Shown here: in pieces, positions 35,535 to 46,106 of the stretch
Numbering within the stretch: position 1 is the first letter of the stretch
Layout: each line of letters opens with the position of its first letter
Assembly (NCBI RefSeq): GCF_036865545.1
Contig: NZ_CP142208.1
Span: 3,720,001 to 3,784,000 of the forward strand
Origin: Erwinia sp. E_sp_B01_1
GTDB lineage: Bacteria; Pseudomonadota; Gammaproteobacteria; Enterobacterales; Enterobacteriaceae
Reading direction: 5' to 3'
Length of the DNA stretch: 64,000 nt
The notes under the pieces: generated by a model
Database searches by the model: none
What the model saw: only the letters and a program-made list of their open reading frames with translations
Told to the model about the DNA's origin: nothing
Position numbers and translations under genes: made by a program

Positions 35535-36250
35535 TGCAGGGGATAACGGTACTGGCAGCAGGTAGCCTGCGGATTGTCTGGCCAGCTTTGATGGCGGCAT
35601 TTGAACAACAGGGTGGGGATCCCGTTAAAACAGATTTCGCTCCTGCCGGGCTGCTTCTGCAACGTATTCAGCAGGGTGAACGCTGCGACCTTTTTGCCTC
35701 AGCCAACACAAGTCATCCTCAAGCCTTGCTGAATAAAGGTGTCGCTCAGAGCATGGGGATTTTTACGCGCAACCAGCTTTGCCTGAGCATTACGCCTGAA
35801 CTGGCGAAGCAAAATCGCAGCTGGTTGGAATTGCTGCTTGATCCCACATTACGCCTTGCCACTTCTACGCCCTTAAGCGATCCTTCCGGTGACTATACCT
35901 GGCAGTTGTTTGATCGCATAGAAGCCTCCCATCACAGAGAGGGGGAAGCTTTGAAACGACGCGCAATGCCGCTGGTCGGTGGGCCTGAAACGCTTACTGT
36001 CCCGGCCGGGGAGCTTGCTGCAAGCTGGTTGCTTAACTCGGGTCAGGCCGATATGTTTATCGGCTATCAAAGTTATGCCTCATTGCTTAATGCTACAGGA
36101 AGAGTGGTGGCGTTGCCCATCGCTGCTCCGTGGCAGGTTCAGGCTGACTATGCATTTGCCTGCTGTACAGCAAGTGCCAGGCCGCTGGCTGGATTTTTGT
36201 TATCAGCAAAGGCTCAGAGGATATTGCAGGAGGCGGGTTTCAGCCGCTAA
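35534..36250 (+). CDS. ModA-like substrate-binding-fold protein without signal peptide
   Basis: 238 residues; TGATG overlap with the preceding gene couples the two. The start MQGITVLAAGSLRIVWPALM corresponds to the beginning of mature ModA (VFAAASL), with the ligand serine loop in AAGSL, but there is no signal peptide, so the protein should stay in the cytoplasm unless exported another way. The second loop is FAPAG rather than the ModA FASSS type; further family stretches are CDLFASANTSHPQALL, STPLSDPSGDYTWQLF, VPAGELAASWLL and ADMFIGYQSYASLL. Function unknown: an intracellular molybdate/tungstate buffer or sensor is one inference; a mis-assigned start is unlikely because the previous gene ends here. 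Confidence 0.7.
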   Translation: MQGITVLAAGSLRIVWPALMAAFEQQGGDPVKTDFAPAGLLLQRIQQGERCDLFASANTSHPQALLNKGVAQSMGIFTRNQLCLSITPELAKQNRSWLELLLDPTLRLATSTPLSDPSGDYTWQLFDRIEASHHREGEALKRRAMPLVGGPETLTVPAGELAASWLLNSGQADMFIGYQSYASLLNATGRVVALPIAAPWQVQADYAFACCTASARPLAGFLLSAKAQRILQEAGFSR

Positions 36251-36252
36251 TG

Positions 36253-36278
36253 AAAAAGGCCGTTTCCGGCCTTTAAAA
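36253..36278. terminator. Bidirectional terminator between the ModA-like gene and tyrA
   Basis: AAAGGCCG / CGGCCTTT with loop TTTC (36255-36262, 36267-36274), A tract left and short T tract right; it serves the minus-strand tyrA transcript best. Confidence 0.88.
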
Positions 36279-36280
36279 AC

Positions 36281-37402
36281 TTACTGTCTGTTGTCGTTAG
36301 CCTGCCGGAGTAAGGTTCTGCTCTCCAGCATAAAGCGCTGGGCATAATCGCCAAACCAGTGCTCAACTTTACGGAAACTGTCAATAAACGCCTGCTTGTC
36401 ACCCTGTTCCAGTAGCTTTATCGCCTCACCAAACCGCTGATAATACCGTTTGATAAGCGCAAGATTACTCTCAGAGGACATGATGATGTCTGCGTACAAC
36501 TGGGGATCCTGAGCAAACAGCCTGCCCACCATCGCCAGTTCCAGACGGTAAATGGGCGATGAGAGCGCCAGTAACTGTTCAAGCTGGACGTTCTCTTCCG
36601 CCAGATGCAGGCCATAGGCAAAAGTAGCAAAATGTCGCAGTGCCTGGATAAAGGCCATATTCTGATCATGCTCAACCGCGCTGATGCGGTGCAGTCTTGC
36701 CCCCCAGACCTGAATCTGTTCCAGCAGCCATTGATAAGCTTCTGGCTGACGGCCATCACACCAGACCACAACCTGCTTCGCCAGGCTGCCGCTGTCCGGA
36801 CCAAACATGGGATGCAGCCCCAGAACCGGGCCGTTGTGCGCAGCCAGCATCGCCTGAAGCGGGCTGTTTTTAACCGAGGCCAGATCGACCAGAATACAGT
36901 CATCAGGTAACGGCGGCAGTTCCGCTATCACCTTTTCCGTCAGATGAATAGGCACGCTGATAATCACCATGCCAGCATCAGACAACAGACTTCCAGCCTG
37001 TTCCCAGTCCTCTTTATCAAGGATTTTCACCTGGTAACCAGACAAGGTCAGCATCTTCTCAAACAGACGCCCCATCTGGCCTTTACCACCGACAATGACC
37101 ACTGGACGAAGGTCAGGATTCAGCGTTTTGAAGCCTTTATCATTTTCACTGGAGTAAGATTCCCGCATTACCCGGCGAAGCACGTCTTCGATCAAATCTG
37201 GCGGGACGCCGAGCAGTTCCGCTTCTTTCCGCCGTGAAGCCAGCATTGAAGCTTCGCGCTCAGGCACATAAATCGGTAATCCATAACGGCTCTTGACCTC
37301 GCCGACTTCAGCGACGAGGTTAAGACGTTTGGCCAGCAAATCGAGCAACGCTTTATCGACTTCATCTATTTGATCGCGAAGCGCGGTTAGTTCAGCCACC
37401 AT
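36281..37402 (-). CDS. tyrA: Bifunctional chorismate mutase / prephenate dehydrogenase
   Basis: Makes 4-hydroxyphenylpyruvate for tyrosine. N-terminal AroQ mutase (about 1-90: [37 protein letters not shown]), NAD-binding Rossmann domain beginning [17 protein letters not shown] (about 102), C-terminal dehydrogenase helical domain. 373 residues, as in E. coli. Only two bases separate it from aroF, giving the aroF-tyrA operon. Confidence 0.98.
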   Translation of the reverse strand: MVAELTALRDQIDEVDKALLDLLAKRLNLVAEVGEVKSRYGLPIYVPEREASMLASRRKEAELLGVPPDLIEDVLRRVMRESYSSENDKGFKTLNPDLRPVVIVGGKGQMGRLFEKMLTLSGYQVKILDKEDWEQAGSLLSDAGMVIISVPIHLTEKVIAELPPLPDDCILVDLASVKNSPLQAMLAAHNGPVLGLHPMFGPDSGSLAKQVVVWCDGRQPEAYQWLLEQIQVWGARLHRISAVEHDQNMAFIQALRHFATFAYGLHLAEENVQLEQLLALSSPIYRLELAMVGRLFAQDPQLYADIIMSSESNLALIKRYYQRFGEAIKLLEQGDKQAFIDSFRKVEHWFGDYAQRFMLESRTLLRQANDNRQ

Positions 37403-37404
37403 AA

Positions 37405-38484
37405 TTAATCCTCTTGCGACAGTCGCGCCGCCAGCACTCCGTTCAGGTCCTGATGGATTTCACGCAGCAGGGTTTCGGTTGTTTCCCAGTTGATGCAGGC
37501 ATCAGTCACAGAAACACCGTAGCGCATCTCACTGCGCGGCTGCTCGGAAGTCTGGTTGCCTTCATGAATATTGCTTTCCAGCATCAGACCCATAATAGAA
37601 CGGTTGCCGTCTTTGATCTGCGCTACTGCAGATTCAGCCACGCCGGACTGACGACGAAAATCTTTGTTAGAATTGCCATGGCTGCAATCTATCATCAAGG
37701 AGGGACGGAGTCCTGCCTTAAGCATCTCTTTTTCACACTGCGCAACGTCTTCCGGGCCGTAATTTGGACTTTTACCGCCACGCAAAATCACGTGTCCATC
37801 AGGATTTCCCTGGGTCTGCAGCAGGCAAACCTGGCCACTCTGATTAATCCCCACAAAGCGGTGAGGCATAGCAGCAGCGCGCATCGCATTGATGGCGGTA
37901 CCCAGGCTGCCATCCGTGCCGTTTTTAAACCCTACCGGCATGGACAAACCTGAGGCCATCTCACGGTGAGTCTGGGATTCTGTAGTCCGTGCACCAATCG
38001 CTGACCAGCTGAACAGGTCGCCCAGGTATTGCGGACTGTTAGGGTCCAGCGCTTCAGTAGCCAGCGGGAGGCCCATTTCAACCAGGTCCAGCAGAAGACG
38101 GCGTGCGATATGCAAACCGGCTTCCATATCAAAAGAATTATCCATGTAAGGATCGTTGATCAACCCTTTCCAGCCTACGGTAGTGCGGGGTTTTTCAAAA
38201 TAGACGCGCATAACGATATACAACTGATCCTTCAGTTGATCAGAGAGAGCCTTAAGATGGCGGGCATATTCAAGAGCGGCTTCAGTATCGTGAATTGAAC
38301 AGGGACCACAAACGACCAGCAGGCGGTGATCTTTCCCACTGGTGATATCGGCAATAGTCTGACGGGAAGCGGCGATCTGGGCTTCCAGGGCTGCATTCAG
38401 CGGAAACTGTTTTTTCAACTCTTCCGGCGTGATCAGAATCTGTTCGCCAGCGATATGGACATTGTTCAGCGCGTCTTTTTGCAT
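37405..38484 (-). CDS. aroF: 3-deoxy-7-phosphoheptulonate synthase, Tyr-sensitive
   Basis: First step of aromatic biosynthesis (phosphoenolpyruvate plus erythrose 4-phosphate). 359 residues (E. coli AroF 356). The start [15 protein letters not shown] is AroF-like rather than AroG or AroH. Key stretches: [10 protein letters not shown] with the metal-ligand cysteine, [30 protein letters not shown] and [12 protein letters not shown]. Preceded by TyrR boxes and co-transcribed with tyrA. Confidence 0.97.
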   Translation of the reverse strand: MQKDALNNVHIAGEQILITPEELKKQFPLNAALEAQIAASRQTIADITSGKDHRLLVVCGPCSIHDTEAALEYARHLKALSDQLKDQLYIVMRVYFEKPRTTVGWKGLINDPYMDNSFDMEAGLHIARRLLLDLVEMGLPLATEALDPNSPQYLGDLFSWSAIGARTTESQTHREMASGLSMPVGFKNGTDGSLGTAINAMRAAAMPHRFVGINQSGQVCLLQTQGNPDGHVILRGGKSPNYGPEDVAQCEKEMLKAGLRPSLMIDCSHGNSNKDFRRQSGVAESAVAQIKDGNRSIMGLMLESNIHEGNQTSEQPRSEMRYGVSVTDACINWETTETLLREIHQDLNGVLAARLSQED

Positions 38485-38541
38485 GATGGTCTCTCTGTAT
38501 CTCTCGTTTTGCTAAAGTCCGCCCTCTGCGGGTAGGCAATT

Positions 38542-38702
38542 AATGTATCAGAAGTGGTACAGAACTCAAATACCACTGTACATATTTATTACCACTACAG
38601 GTAAGTAACGCCAAAAATAAAACATAATACATTGATATAAATACTCTTAATGATAAGAAACTGACCTTAACTGCAAACCTAAAGTGTACATATAAATTTA
38701 CA
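38542..38702 (-). promoter_or_regulatory. aroF promoter and TyrR boxes
   Basis: Promoter on the minus strand: -35 TTGAGT (38564-38569), 16-base spacer, -10 TACATT (38542-38547). Strong TyrR box TGTACA-N6-TTTACA at 38685-38702; a weaker one TGTACA-N6-TTACCA at 38577-38594 abuts the -35. AGTGGTA / TACCACT (38553-38559, 38571-38577) is a further inverted repeat over the -35. Strong plus weak boxes fit tyrosine-dependent repression as at E. coli aroF. Confidence 0.75.
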
Positions 38703-38975
38703 TATGCAATGCACTATCTACTCCAAAAAAGTGTAATCATTGCAAGGTAACCCTCTGATTGTGACAGTGCTCTTTCATCTCAGGTTGATTCGGCTCAGCT
38801 TATGACACTGATTCCACAGATAAACTTTCCGGGTGCCAGTTTAAGTAAGATCCTGCTATAAAAGTGATGAGGTGAACCGGGACTGATTTTACTCTGCCAG
38901 GCTGCTGACCATTGTTAAAACCCTTCAGACCCGCTTCCCTTTTTAGTCCAAACGGCATGATCATGGAGAAACAAC
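38703..38975. other. Upstream region of the acetyltransferase gene
   Basis: No coding frame. TATAAA at about 38858-38863 could be a -10 for the downstream gene but lacks a clear -35. Nothing else recognised. Confidence 0.3.
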
Positions 38976-39491
38976 ATGCAAATCACTTTCCGCCCCTGGC
39001 ACAATGGCGATGCGCCCGCCTTTGCTGCAGCTGTTAACGACTCTCTGGATACGCTGCTTCCCTGGTTACTTTGGGCACATCAGGATTTTACTGAAGCTGA
39101 TGCACGCCAGTGGTTTGCCATCACGCATTTGCAGCGCATAACAAGGGACGCCACTGAACTGGGATTGTTTGCCGAAGATGGCAGATTGTTGGGCGGAGCG
39201 GGCTTACGCTTTTCACGGGATCAGCCTGACCACTGCTCAATAGGCTATTGGGTTCGCAGCAGTGAACAACGTCAGGGGATTGCCAGCGCTGCCGTCAGGC
39301 ACCTGGTTGAACTGGCATGGCAAAGCCCGGGCAGAAACAGGGTAGAAATTCTTGCCGTGGAGGAAAATATCGCCAGCCGTGGTGTGGCAGTAAAATGTGG
39401 CGCTGATTTTATGGGGATTCAGTATGGACTGATCGTCCTGGACAGCGGTCCGGTTAATACGGCGGTCTATCACTTCCTGCGGCCACAATAA
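38976..39491 (+). CDS. GNAT-family N-acetyltransferase (RimJ/RimL-like)
   Basis: 171 residues, ribosome binding site ATGGAGAAAC before ATG 38976. RimJ/RimL-type fold: N-terminal ITFRPWHNGDAPAFAAAVNDSLDTLLPWLLWAH, substrate region, and the acetyl-CoA motif A region IGYWVRSSEQRQGIASAAVRHLVELAW with Q-R-Q-G-I-A. Late motif NIASRGVAVKCGADFMG is the usual NxxSxxVxxKxGF equivalent. Substrate unknown: an N-terminal amine of a ribosomal or other protein or a small amine. Single gene, facing the rpsP operon end. Confidence 0.8.
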   Translation: MQITFRPWHNGDAPAFAAAVNDSLDTLLPWLLWAHQDFTEADARQWFAITHLQRITRDATELGLFAEDGRLLGGAGLRFSRDQPDHCSIGYWVRSSEQRQGIASAAVRHLVELAWQSPGRNRVEILAVEENIASRGVAVKCGADFMGIQYGLIVLDSGPVNTAVYHFLRPQ

Positions 39492-39554
39492 CGGTCCGAT
39501 CGCGCTGTTAATTTGTTAAGTCCGCTGCCTGGGGTAGCAAAGGCGATAGCAGGC

Positions 39555-39587
39555 AAAAAAAGGGGCTAACCTTTCGGTCAGCCCCTT
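39555..39587 (-). terminator. Terminator of the rpsP-rimM-trmD-rplS operon
   Basis: Minus strand GGGGCTGACC, loop GAAA, GGTTAGCCCC (one mismatch) followed by seven Ts. Confidence 0.92.
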
Positions 39588-39600
39588 ATTCACTATTAAC

Positions 39601-40777
<1,177 letters not shown>

Positions 40778-40812
40778 CGATGACGCTGGGGTCATACCGT
40801 CTTGTCCGGAGC

Positions 40813-41361
40813 TCAAAAACCAGGATCCCAATCTACTTCAATAGTGCCGGTAGTGAGATCGACATTCTTGATAACCTGTCCATCAAGGAACGGAACCAGC
40901 CGCTCCTTCGCACCGAATGCATCCTTCAGGTTTGCCCTGACGACGAGAACGTCGTTTGAACCGGTTTCCATCATCTCAGTGACTTTCCCCAGCTCATATC
41001 CTTCAGTGGTGACAACCTGGCAACCAATAAGGTCTTTCCAGTAGTAATCACCGCCTTCAAGGACTGGCAACTGCTCTGAGTCCACGACAATTTCGCAATT
41101 AGTCAGCAGACCGGCAGCATCACGATCGTCAATGCCTTTGACTTTGATGATCATGTCCTGATTGTGGCGCTTCCAGCCTTCCAGCTCGACAAGCTGCCAT
41201 TGACCCGCGCGTTGAATTAACCACGGCTGATAGTCAAAAATGCTTTCGGCATCTTCGGTGGAGGAAAACACTTTGAGCCAACCACGGATACCGTAGGCCG
41301 ATCCCATCTTACCCAGAATTAACGGGTTAGCAGGAGGCTGCGCGGCGTGTTGCTTGCTCAT
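40813..41361 (-). CDS. rimM: 16S rRNA processing/30S maturation factor RimM
   Basis: Helps mature the 30S head near S19. 182 residues from [17 protein letters not shown], the same as E. coli; two beta-barrel domains, the second a PRC barrel ([23 protein letters not shown]). Lies between rpsP and trmD. Confidence 0.97.
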   Translation of the reverse strand: MSKQHAAQPPANPLILGKMGSAYGIRGWLKVFSSTEDAESIFDYQPWLIQRAGQWQLVELEGWKRHNQDMIIKVKGIDDRDAAGLLTNCEIVVDSEQLPVLEGGDYYWKDLIGCQVVTTEGYELGKVTEMMETGSNDVLVVRANLKDAFGAKERLVPFLDGQVIKNVDLTTGTIEVDWDPGF

Positions 41362-41379
41362 GTTGACCACCGTGACAGA

Positions 41380-41628
41380 TTAAGCTGCTTTCTTAGCTTC
41401 TTTGACCAGCGCGCTAACGCGGTCAGAAACAGTAGCGCCCTGGCCAACCCAGTGCTCAATGCGATCCAGATCCAGACGCAGTGCTTCAGCCTGACCAGAT
41501 GCGATCGGGTTGAAGAAACCAACGCGCTCGATGAAGCGACCGTTGCGAGCATTACGGCTGTCAGTTACGACTACCTGATAGAACGGACGCTTTTTAGCGC
41601 CGTGACGTGCCAAACGAATTGTTACCAT
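41380..41628 (-). CDS. rpsP: 30S ribosomal protein S16
   Basis: 82 residues as in E. coli ([30 protein letters not shown] at the start, split here by the usual basic loop). Strong ribosome binding site AGAGGA. First gene of the rpsP-rimM-trmD-rplS operon. Confidence 0.98.
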   Translation of the reverse strand: MVTIRLARHGAKKRPFYQVVVTDSRNARNGRFIERVGFFNPIASGQAEALRLDLDRIEHWVGQGATVSDRVSALVKEAKKAA

Positions 41629-41651
41629 AACATCCTCTTTAGTTAATAAAA

Positions 41652-41686
41652 CAGCCGGGTCCCATTGAGGGAACGGGCCCCGGCTG
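41652..41686 (-). terminator. Leader hairpin before rpsP (possible attenuator / ffh read-through stop)
   Basis: CAGCCGGG / CCCGGCTG outer stem with an inner TCCC / GGGA stem, followed on the minus strand by TTTTATTAA. It lies between the rpsP promoter and rpsP, so it may attenuate the ribosomal operon as well as end ffh transcripts. Confidence 0.65.
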
Positions 41687-41705
41687 CAATATAAAAAGCC
41701 CGAAA

Positions 41706-41733
41706 ATTTTACTCATTTTGGCGCAAAAAGCAA
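41706..41733 (-). promoter_or_regulatory. rpsP operon promoter
   Basis: Minus strand -35 TTGCTT (41728-41733), 16-base spacer, -10 TAAAAT (41706-41711), in the gap between ffh and rpsP. Confidence 0.7.
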
Positions 41734-41763
41734 TCTAATTCGCCAAACGCTTTCCGGACTGGC

Positions 41764-43125
41764 TTAACGGCCAGGGAAGCCCGGCGGCATCATACCTTTC
41801 ATGCCGCGCATCATCTTCGCCATACCGCCCTTCTTCATCTTCTTCATCATGCGCTGCATGTCGTCAAACTGCTTGAGTAAGCGGTTAACGTCCTGCACCT
41901 GCATGCCAGAACCTGTTGCAATGCGGCGCTTGCGCGAGCCTTTGATGATCTCCGGCTTTTCGCGCTCTTTGCGCGTCATGGAGTTGATCATCGCTTCCAT
42001 CCGCACCAGCACTTTATCGTCCATCTGCGACTTCACGTTATCGGGTAACTGACCCATACCCGGCAGTTTACCCATCAGGCTGGCCATGCCACCCATGTTG
42101 CGCATCTGCTTCAGCTGATCCAGGAAGTCATTGAGATCAAAGCCGTCACCTTTCTTGAGCTTGCTGGCCAGCTTTTCGGCCTGAGCACGGTCAACTTTGC
42201 TCTCAATATCTTCGATCAGCGACAGGACATCGCCCATGCCTAAGATACGGGAAGCAATACGGTCCGGGTAAAACGGCTCCAGGGCTTCGGTTTTTTCACC
42301 GACGCCCATAAATTTAATTGGCTTACCGGTGATATGGCGAATCGACAACGCAGCACCGCCACGGGCATCACCATCCACTTTGGTCAGCACCACACCTGTC
42401 AGCGGCAGCGCTTCGTTGAACGCCTTCGCAGTATTTGCGGCATCCTGACCGGTCATGGCATCCACTACAAACAGCGTTTCAACCGGATTGATCGCGGCAT
42501 GAACCTGTTTGATTTCGTCCATCATCGCTTCGTCTACGTGCAGACGACCGGCGGTATCCACCAGCAGCACATCGTAGAACTTCAGCTTTGCCATCTGTAA
42601 GGCATTTTTTACTATATCAACGGGTTTCTGGCTGAGATCGGACGGGCAGAAATCCACTCCAACCTGTTCCGCGAGGGTTTCCAGCTGTTTAATCGCTGCC
42701 GGGCGATAAACGTCCGCAGAGACCACCAGAACTTTTTTCTTGTGCTTTTCACGCAGGAATTTACCCAGCTTACCAACGCTGGTGGTTTTACCTGCACCCT
42801 GCAGACCCGCCATCAGAACTACAGCAGGAGGTTGAGCGGCCAGGTTGAGCGTATTATTTTCCGCCCCCATTGCCACAACCAGTTCGTTCTGCACAATCTT
42901 AACGAACTCCTGACCCGGGGTCAGACTCTTGTTCACATCCTGCCCTACCGCCCGCTCTTTTACGCGGTTGATAAAGTCACGCACCACCGGCAGCGCAACG
43001 TCTGCCTCAAGCAGCGCCATGCGCACTTCACGCAGGGTGTCCTTAATGTTGTCTTCTGTCAGCCGTCCACGGCCACTGATATTGCGCAGGGATTGCGACA
43101 ATCTGTCGGTTAAATTATCAAACAT
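41764..43125 (-). CDS. ffh: Signal recognition particle GTPase Ffh
   Basis: Binds 4.5S RNA and signal anchors of nascent membrane proteins, then FtsY. N domain (1-90), G domain with GLQGAGKTTS (P-loop), DTAGR and TKVDGDARGG, then the Met-rich M domain (GMGQLPDNVKSQM to MKKMKKGGMAKMMRGMKGMMPPGFPGR, shown in part). 453 residues from MFDNLTDRLSQSL, as in E. coli; the longer open frame is not used. Confidence 0.98.
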   Translation of the reverse strand: MFDNLTDRLSQSLRNISGRGRLTEDNIKDTLREVRMALLEADVALPVVRDFINRVKERAVGQDVNKSLTPGQEFVKIVQNELVVAMGAENNTLNLAAQPPAVVLMAGLQGAGKTTSVGKLGKFLREKHKKKVLVVSADVYRPAAIKQLETLAEQVGVDFCPSDLSQKPVDIVKNALQMAKLKFYDVLLVDTAGRLHVDEAMMDEIKQVHAAINPVETLFVVDAMTGQDAANTAKAFNEALPLTGVVLTKVDGDARGGAALSIRHITGKPIKFMGVGEKTEALEPFYPDRIASRILGMGDVLSLIEDIESKVDRAQAEKLASKLKKGDGFDLNDFLDQLKQMRNMGGMASLMGKLPGMGQLPDNVKSQMDDKVLVRMEAMINSMTRKEREKPEIIKGSRKRRIATGSGMQVQDVNRLLKQFDDMQRMMKKMKKGGMAKMMRGMKGMMPPGFPGR

Positions 43126-43289
43126 CGTCTCTCGCTCAACGTAATGAGAGGTCGCCAGGCGACACAATGGGACGGATTATAACATGAAGCCGCTGCGATC
43201 TCAGCCATCTGCGTTGAGATCGTTTGGAGCCAGCAGCCGCTGGCGCTATACTGATTTTTTCCTTCTCTGGCTGGTACCTGACAACATTT

Positions 43290-44081
43290 ATGTCCGTTTT
43301 TGCGATCCTGGCGCTACTCGCCTACTCCTTCAGCCTTGCTTTAATCATTCCCAGCCTGCTGCGCAAACAAAGTGCCTGGCGTCGTCTGGCGGTGATTTCT
43401 GCGGTTATTGCGCTGGTTTGTCACGCTGTGGCCCTGCAACAGCGTATTTTTGCCATCGACAGCGGTCAGAATCTCAGCCTGCTGAATATTGGCTCGCTGG
43501 TCAGCCTGCTGATTTGCGCCATTATGACTATTGTGGCCTCGCGCAATCGGGGGTGGATGCTGCTGCCGATTGTCTACAGCTTTGCGCTGATTAACCTGGC
43601 CTTCGCCACGTTCGTGCCCAATGCGTTCATCACTCACCTTGAAACCACACCCGGGATGATGGTGCATATTGGCCTTGCGCTATTTGCCTATGCCACCCTG
43701 ATTATTGCCGCGCTGTATGCGTTGCAGCTGGCGTGGATAGACTATCTGCTAAAGAACAAGAAGCTGGCGTTCAATAACGACATCCCTCCCCTGATGACTA
43801 TTGAACGTAAAATGTTCCACATCACTCAGGTTGGTGTGGTGCTTCTGACGCTGGTGCTCTGTACCGGCCTGTTTTATATGGACGATCTTTTCAGCCGTGA
43901 GAATATTGATAAAGCTGTTTTATCAATTCTCGCCTGGTTTGTTTATATCGTTTTGCTCTGGGGTCATTATCACGAAGGATGGCGCGGTCGCCGCGTGGCC
44001 TGGTTCAACTGCGGTGGGGCATTTCTGCTGACCATGGCCTACTTCGGTAGCCGGATGTTGCAGCACTTCCTGACCTCATGA
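43290..44081 (+). CDS. ypjD: Inner membrane protein YpjD (CcsA/cytochrome c assembly-like)
   Basis: 263 residues from ATG 43290 (MSVFAILALLAYSF), same length as E. coli; about eight membrane spans. Carries the CcsA/ResC-type region with WGHYHEGWRGRR near the C-terminus, a tryptophan/histidine loop related to haem-handling proteins. Precise role unknown. Divergent from ffh; the yfjD-type gene follows after 25 bases. Confidence 0.9.
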   Translation: MSVFAILALLAYSFSLALIIPSLLRKQSAWRRLAVISAVIALVCHAVALQQRIFAIDSGQNLSLLNIGSLVSLLICAIMTIVASRNRGWMLLPIVYSFALINLAFATFVPNAFITHLETTPGMMVHIGLALFAYATLIIAALYALQLAWIDYLLKNKKLAFNNDIPPLMTIERKMFHITQVGVVLLTLVLCTGLFYMDDLFSRENIDKAVLSILAWFVYIVLLWGHYHEGWRGRRVAWFNCGGAFLLTMAYFGSRMLQHFLTS

Positions 44082-44106
44082 CCCTTCACTACAAGGAATT
44101 CTTCTG

Positions 44107-45393
44107 TTGGAAAGTGTTTCAACTACCTCGTTAATCATCACGCTGGTCATTATGATTCTGGTTTCGGCCTGGTTCGCAGGTTCCGAAACCGGCATGATGA
44201 CGCTTAACCGCTATAAATTGCGCCATCAGGCCAAGCACGGCAACCGGGCAGCCCGCCGCGTGGAAAAACTGCTGCGCCGCCCCGACCGTTTACTCAGCCT
44301 GGTGCTGATCGGCAATAACCTTGTCAATATTTTGGCTTCAGCGCTGGCAACCATCGTTGGGATGCGCCTGCATGGTGATGAAGGCGTGGCGATTGCGACG
44401 GGTATTCTGACCTTCTGCGTGCTGGTCTTTGCCGAAGTTTTACCCAAAACTATCGCAGCGCTCTATCCGGAAAAAGTCGCCTTCCCGAGCAGCATTCTGC
44501 TGGGTCCCTTGCAGATAGTGATGATGCCGCTGGTCTGGTTGCTGAATACGATCACCCGTCTCCTGATGCGGCTGGTTGGTATGAAAACCGAAAGTTCAGC
44601 TAACTCAGCGCTGAGCAAGGAGGAGCTGCGTACCATCGTTTATGAATCCCGCTCGCTGATGTCACGACGTAATCAGGATATGCTGCTCTCCGTTCTGGAT
44701 CTGGAAAAGGTCAACGTTGATGACATCATGGTGCCGCGTAACGAGATTGTGGGTATCAATATCAATGATGACTGGAAATCGATTGTCCGTCAGTTAACCC
44801 ACTCCCCGCATGGCCGCATCGTGCTGTACCGTGACTCACTGGATGACACCATCAGTATGTTGCGCGTACGCGAAGCCTACCGCCTGATGACCGAGAAAAA
44901 AGAGTTCACTAAAGAGGTGATGCTGCGGGCAGCAGATGAGATTTATTACGTTCCGGAAGGCACTCCGCTCAATGTTCAGCTGGTTAAGTTTCAGCGAAAC
45001 AAGAAGAAGGTGGGCATGGTTGTTGACGAGTACGGTGATATCAAGGGGCTGGTCACCATTGAGGATATCCTTGAAGAGATCGTAGGCGATTTCACTACCT
45101 CAATGTCACCTACGCTTGCCGAGGAAGTGGTGCCGCAGAACGATGGCTCCGTGCTTATCGAAGGCAGCGCCAACATTCGTGAACTGAACAAGGTCTTTAA
45201 CTGGTCATTGCCAGAAGATGAAGCCCGCACCGTTAACGGCATGATCCTGGAAGCCATACAGGATATCCCTCTGCCCAACACCACAGTGCAGGTAGGACTT
45301 TATGCGGTTGATATTCTTGATGTTCAGGAGAATATGATTAAGCAGGTGCGGATTACACCACGTCAGTCATTGAAGGAATCTGTCGGTTCTTAA
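44107..45393 (+). CDS. yfjD: HlyC/CorC (CNNM) family transporter, YfjD/CorB type
   Basis: 428 residues, as in E. coli YfjD; Salmonella CorB is linked to magnesium efflux with CorA. TTG start at 44107 with AAGGA upstream (MESVSTTSLIITLVIM). Order: DUF21/CNNM membrane domain (about 1-190: FAGSETGMMTLNRYKLR, IGNNLVNILASALATIVG), two CBS modules (about 200-340) and CorC_HlyC domain (about 345-425). Ends in a hairpin shared with luxS. Confidence 0.93.
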   Translation: MESVSTTSLIITLVIMILVSAWFAGSETGMMTLNRYKLRHQAKHGNRAARRVEKLLRRPDRLLSLVLIGNNLVNILASALATIVGMRLHGDEGVAIATGILTFCVLVFAEVLPKTIAALYPEKVAFPSSILLGPLQIVMMPLVWLLNTITRLLMRLVGMKTESSANSALSKEELRTIVYESRSLMSRRNQDMLLSVLDLEKVNVDDIMVPRNEIVGININDDWKSIVRQLTHSPHGRIVLYRDSLDDTISMLRVREAYRLMTEKKEFTKEVMLRAADEIYYVPEGTPLNVQLVKFQRNKKKVGMVVDEYGDIKGLVTIEDILEEIVGDFTTSMSPTLAEEVVPQNDGSVLIEGSANIRELNKVFNWSLPEDEARTVNGMILEAIQDIPLPNTTVQVGLYAVDILDVQENMIKQVRITPRQSLKESVGS

Positions 45394-45439
45394 AGGGTTG
45401 ATGACGGGCGGAAGCGTTTTCTTCCCGGCTAAAGATTAA

Positions 45440-45459
45440 GGGGCGAATCGCTTCGCCCC
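45440..45459. terminator. Hairpin between yfjD and luxS
   Basis: Perfect 8-bp stem GGGGCGAA / TTCGCCCC with loop TCGC between convergent genes; on the minus strand followed by TTAATCTTT. Weak U tracts both ways. Confidence 0.7.
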
Positions 45460-45468
45460 TCAGACAAA

Positions 45469-45984
45469 CTAGATGTGCAGTTCCTGCAGTTTGTCTTTCG
45501 GCAGCGCCAGTTCGTCGTTATGGTTCACGCGAATGTCGTTGTCGATAATATGACGCGCAATGTCCTGCGCTTCATCTAATGAGTGCATCTCATACGTGCC
45601 GCACTGATATTCGTTCAGCTCAGGGATTTTGCGCTGGTCAGTGACTTTAAGTACGTCCTGCATTGCCCCTTTCCAGGCTGTTGCTACGCGCTGCTCGTCA
45701 GGCGTTCCGATCAGGCTCATATAGAATCCTGTGCGGCAGCCCATTGGCGAGATGTCGATAATTTCAACGCCATCACCGTTCAGGTGGTTACGCATGAAAC
45801 CAGCAAACAGGTGCTCAAGGGTGTGGATCCCACGCTCAGGCATCACTTCTTTATTTGGCTTGCAGAAGCGCAGGTCAAAAACGGTAATGGTGTCGCCATG
45901 AGGAGTGTTCATGGTCTTAGCGACACGAACCGCAGGAGCCGCCATGATGGTGTGATCGACGGTAAAGCTATCCAGCAATGGCAT
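45469..45984 (-). CDS. luxS: S-ribosylhomocysteine lyase (AI-2 synthase)
   Basis: Splits S-ribosylhomocysteine into homocysteine and DPD, the precursor of autoinducer-2. Metal ligands His54, His58 (HTLEH) and Cys128 are all present. 171 residues, as in E. coli. It lies downstream of gshA on the same strand, as in E. coli, but its other neighbour here is yfjD instead of emrB. Confidence 0.98.
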   Translation of the reverse strand: MPLLDSFTVDHTIMAAPAVRVAKTMNTPHGDTITVFDLRFCKPNKEVMPERGIHTLEHLFAGFMRNHLNGDGVEIIDISPMGCRTGFYMSLIGTPDEQRVATAWKGAMQDVLKVTDQRKIPELNEYQCGTYEMHSLDEAQDIARHIIDNDIRVNHNDELALPKDKLQELHI

Positions 45985-46106
45985 ATTGTTACCTCAACAA
46001 ATGAATTTATTTTTTAAAACAGTGAAACTTTCTCTGTCATGCCCGGTCTGAATCTTTGAAAGACGCGCATTTTGTTATCATCATCCCTGACAACAGAGAT
46101 GTTATT

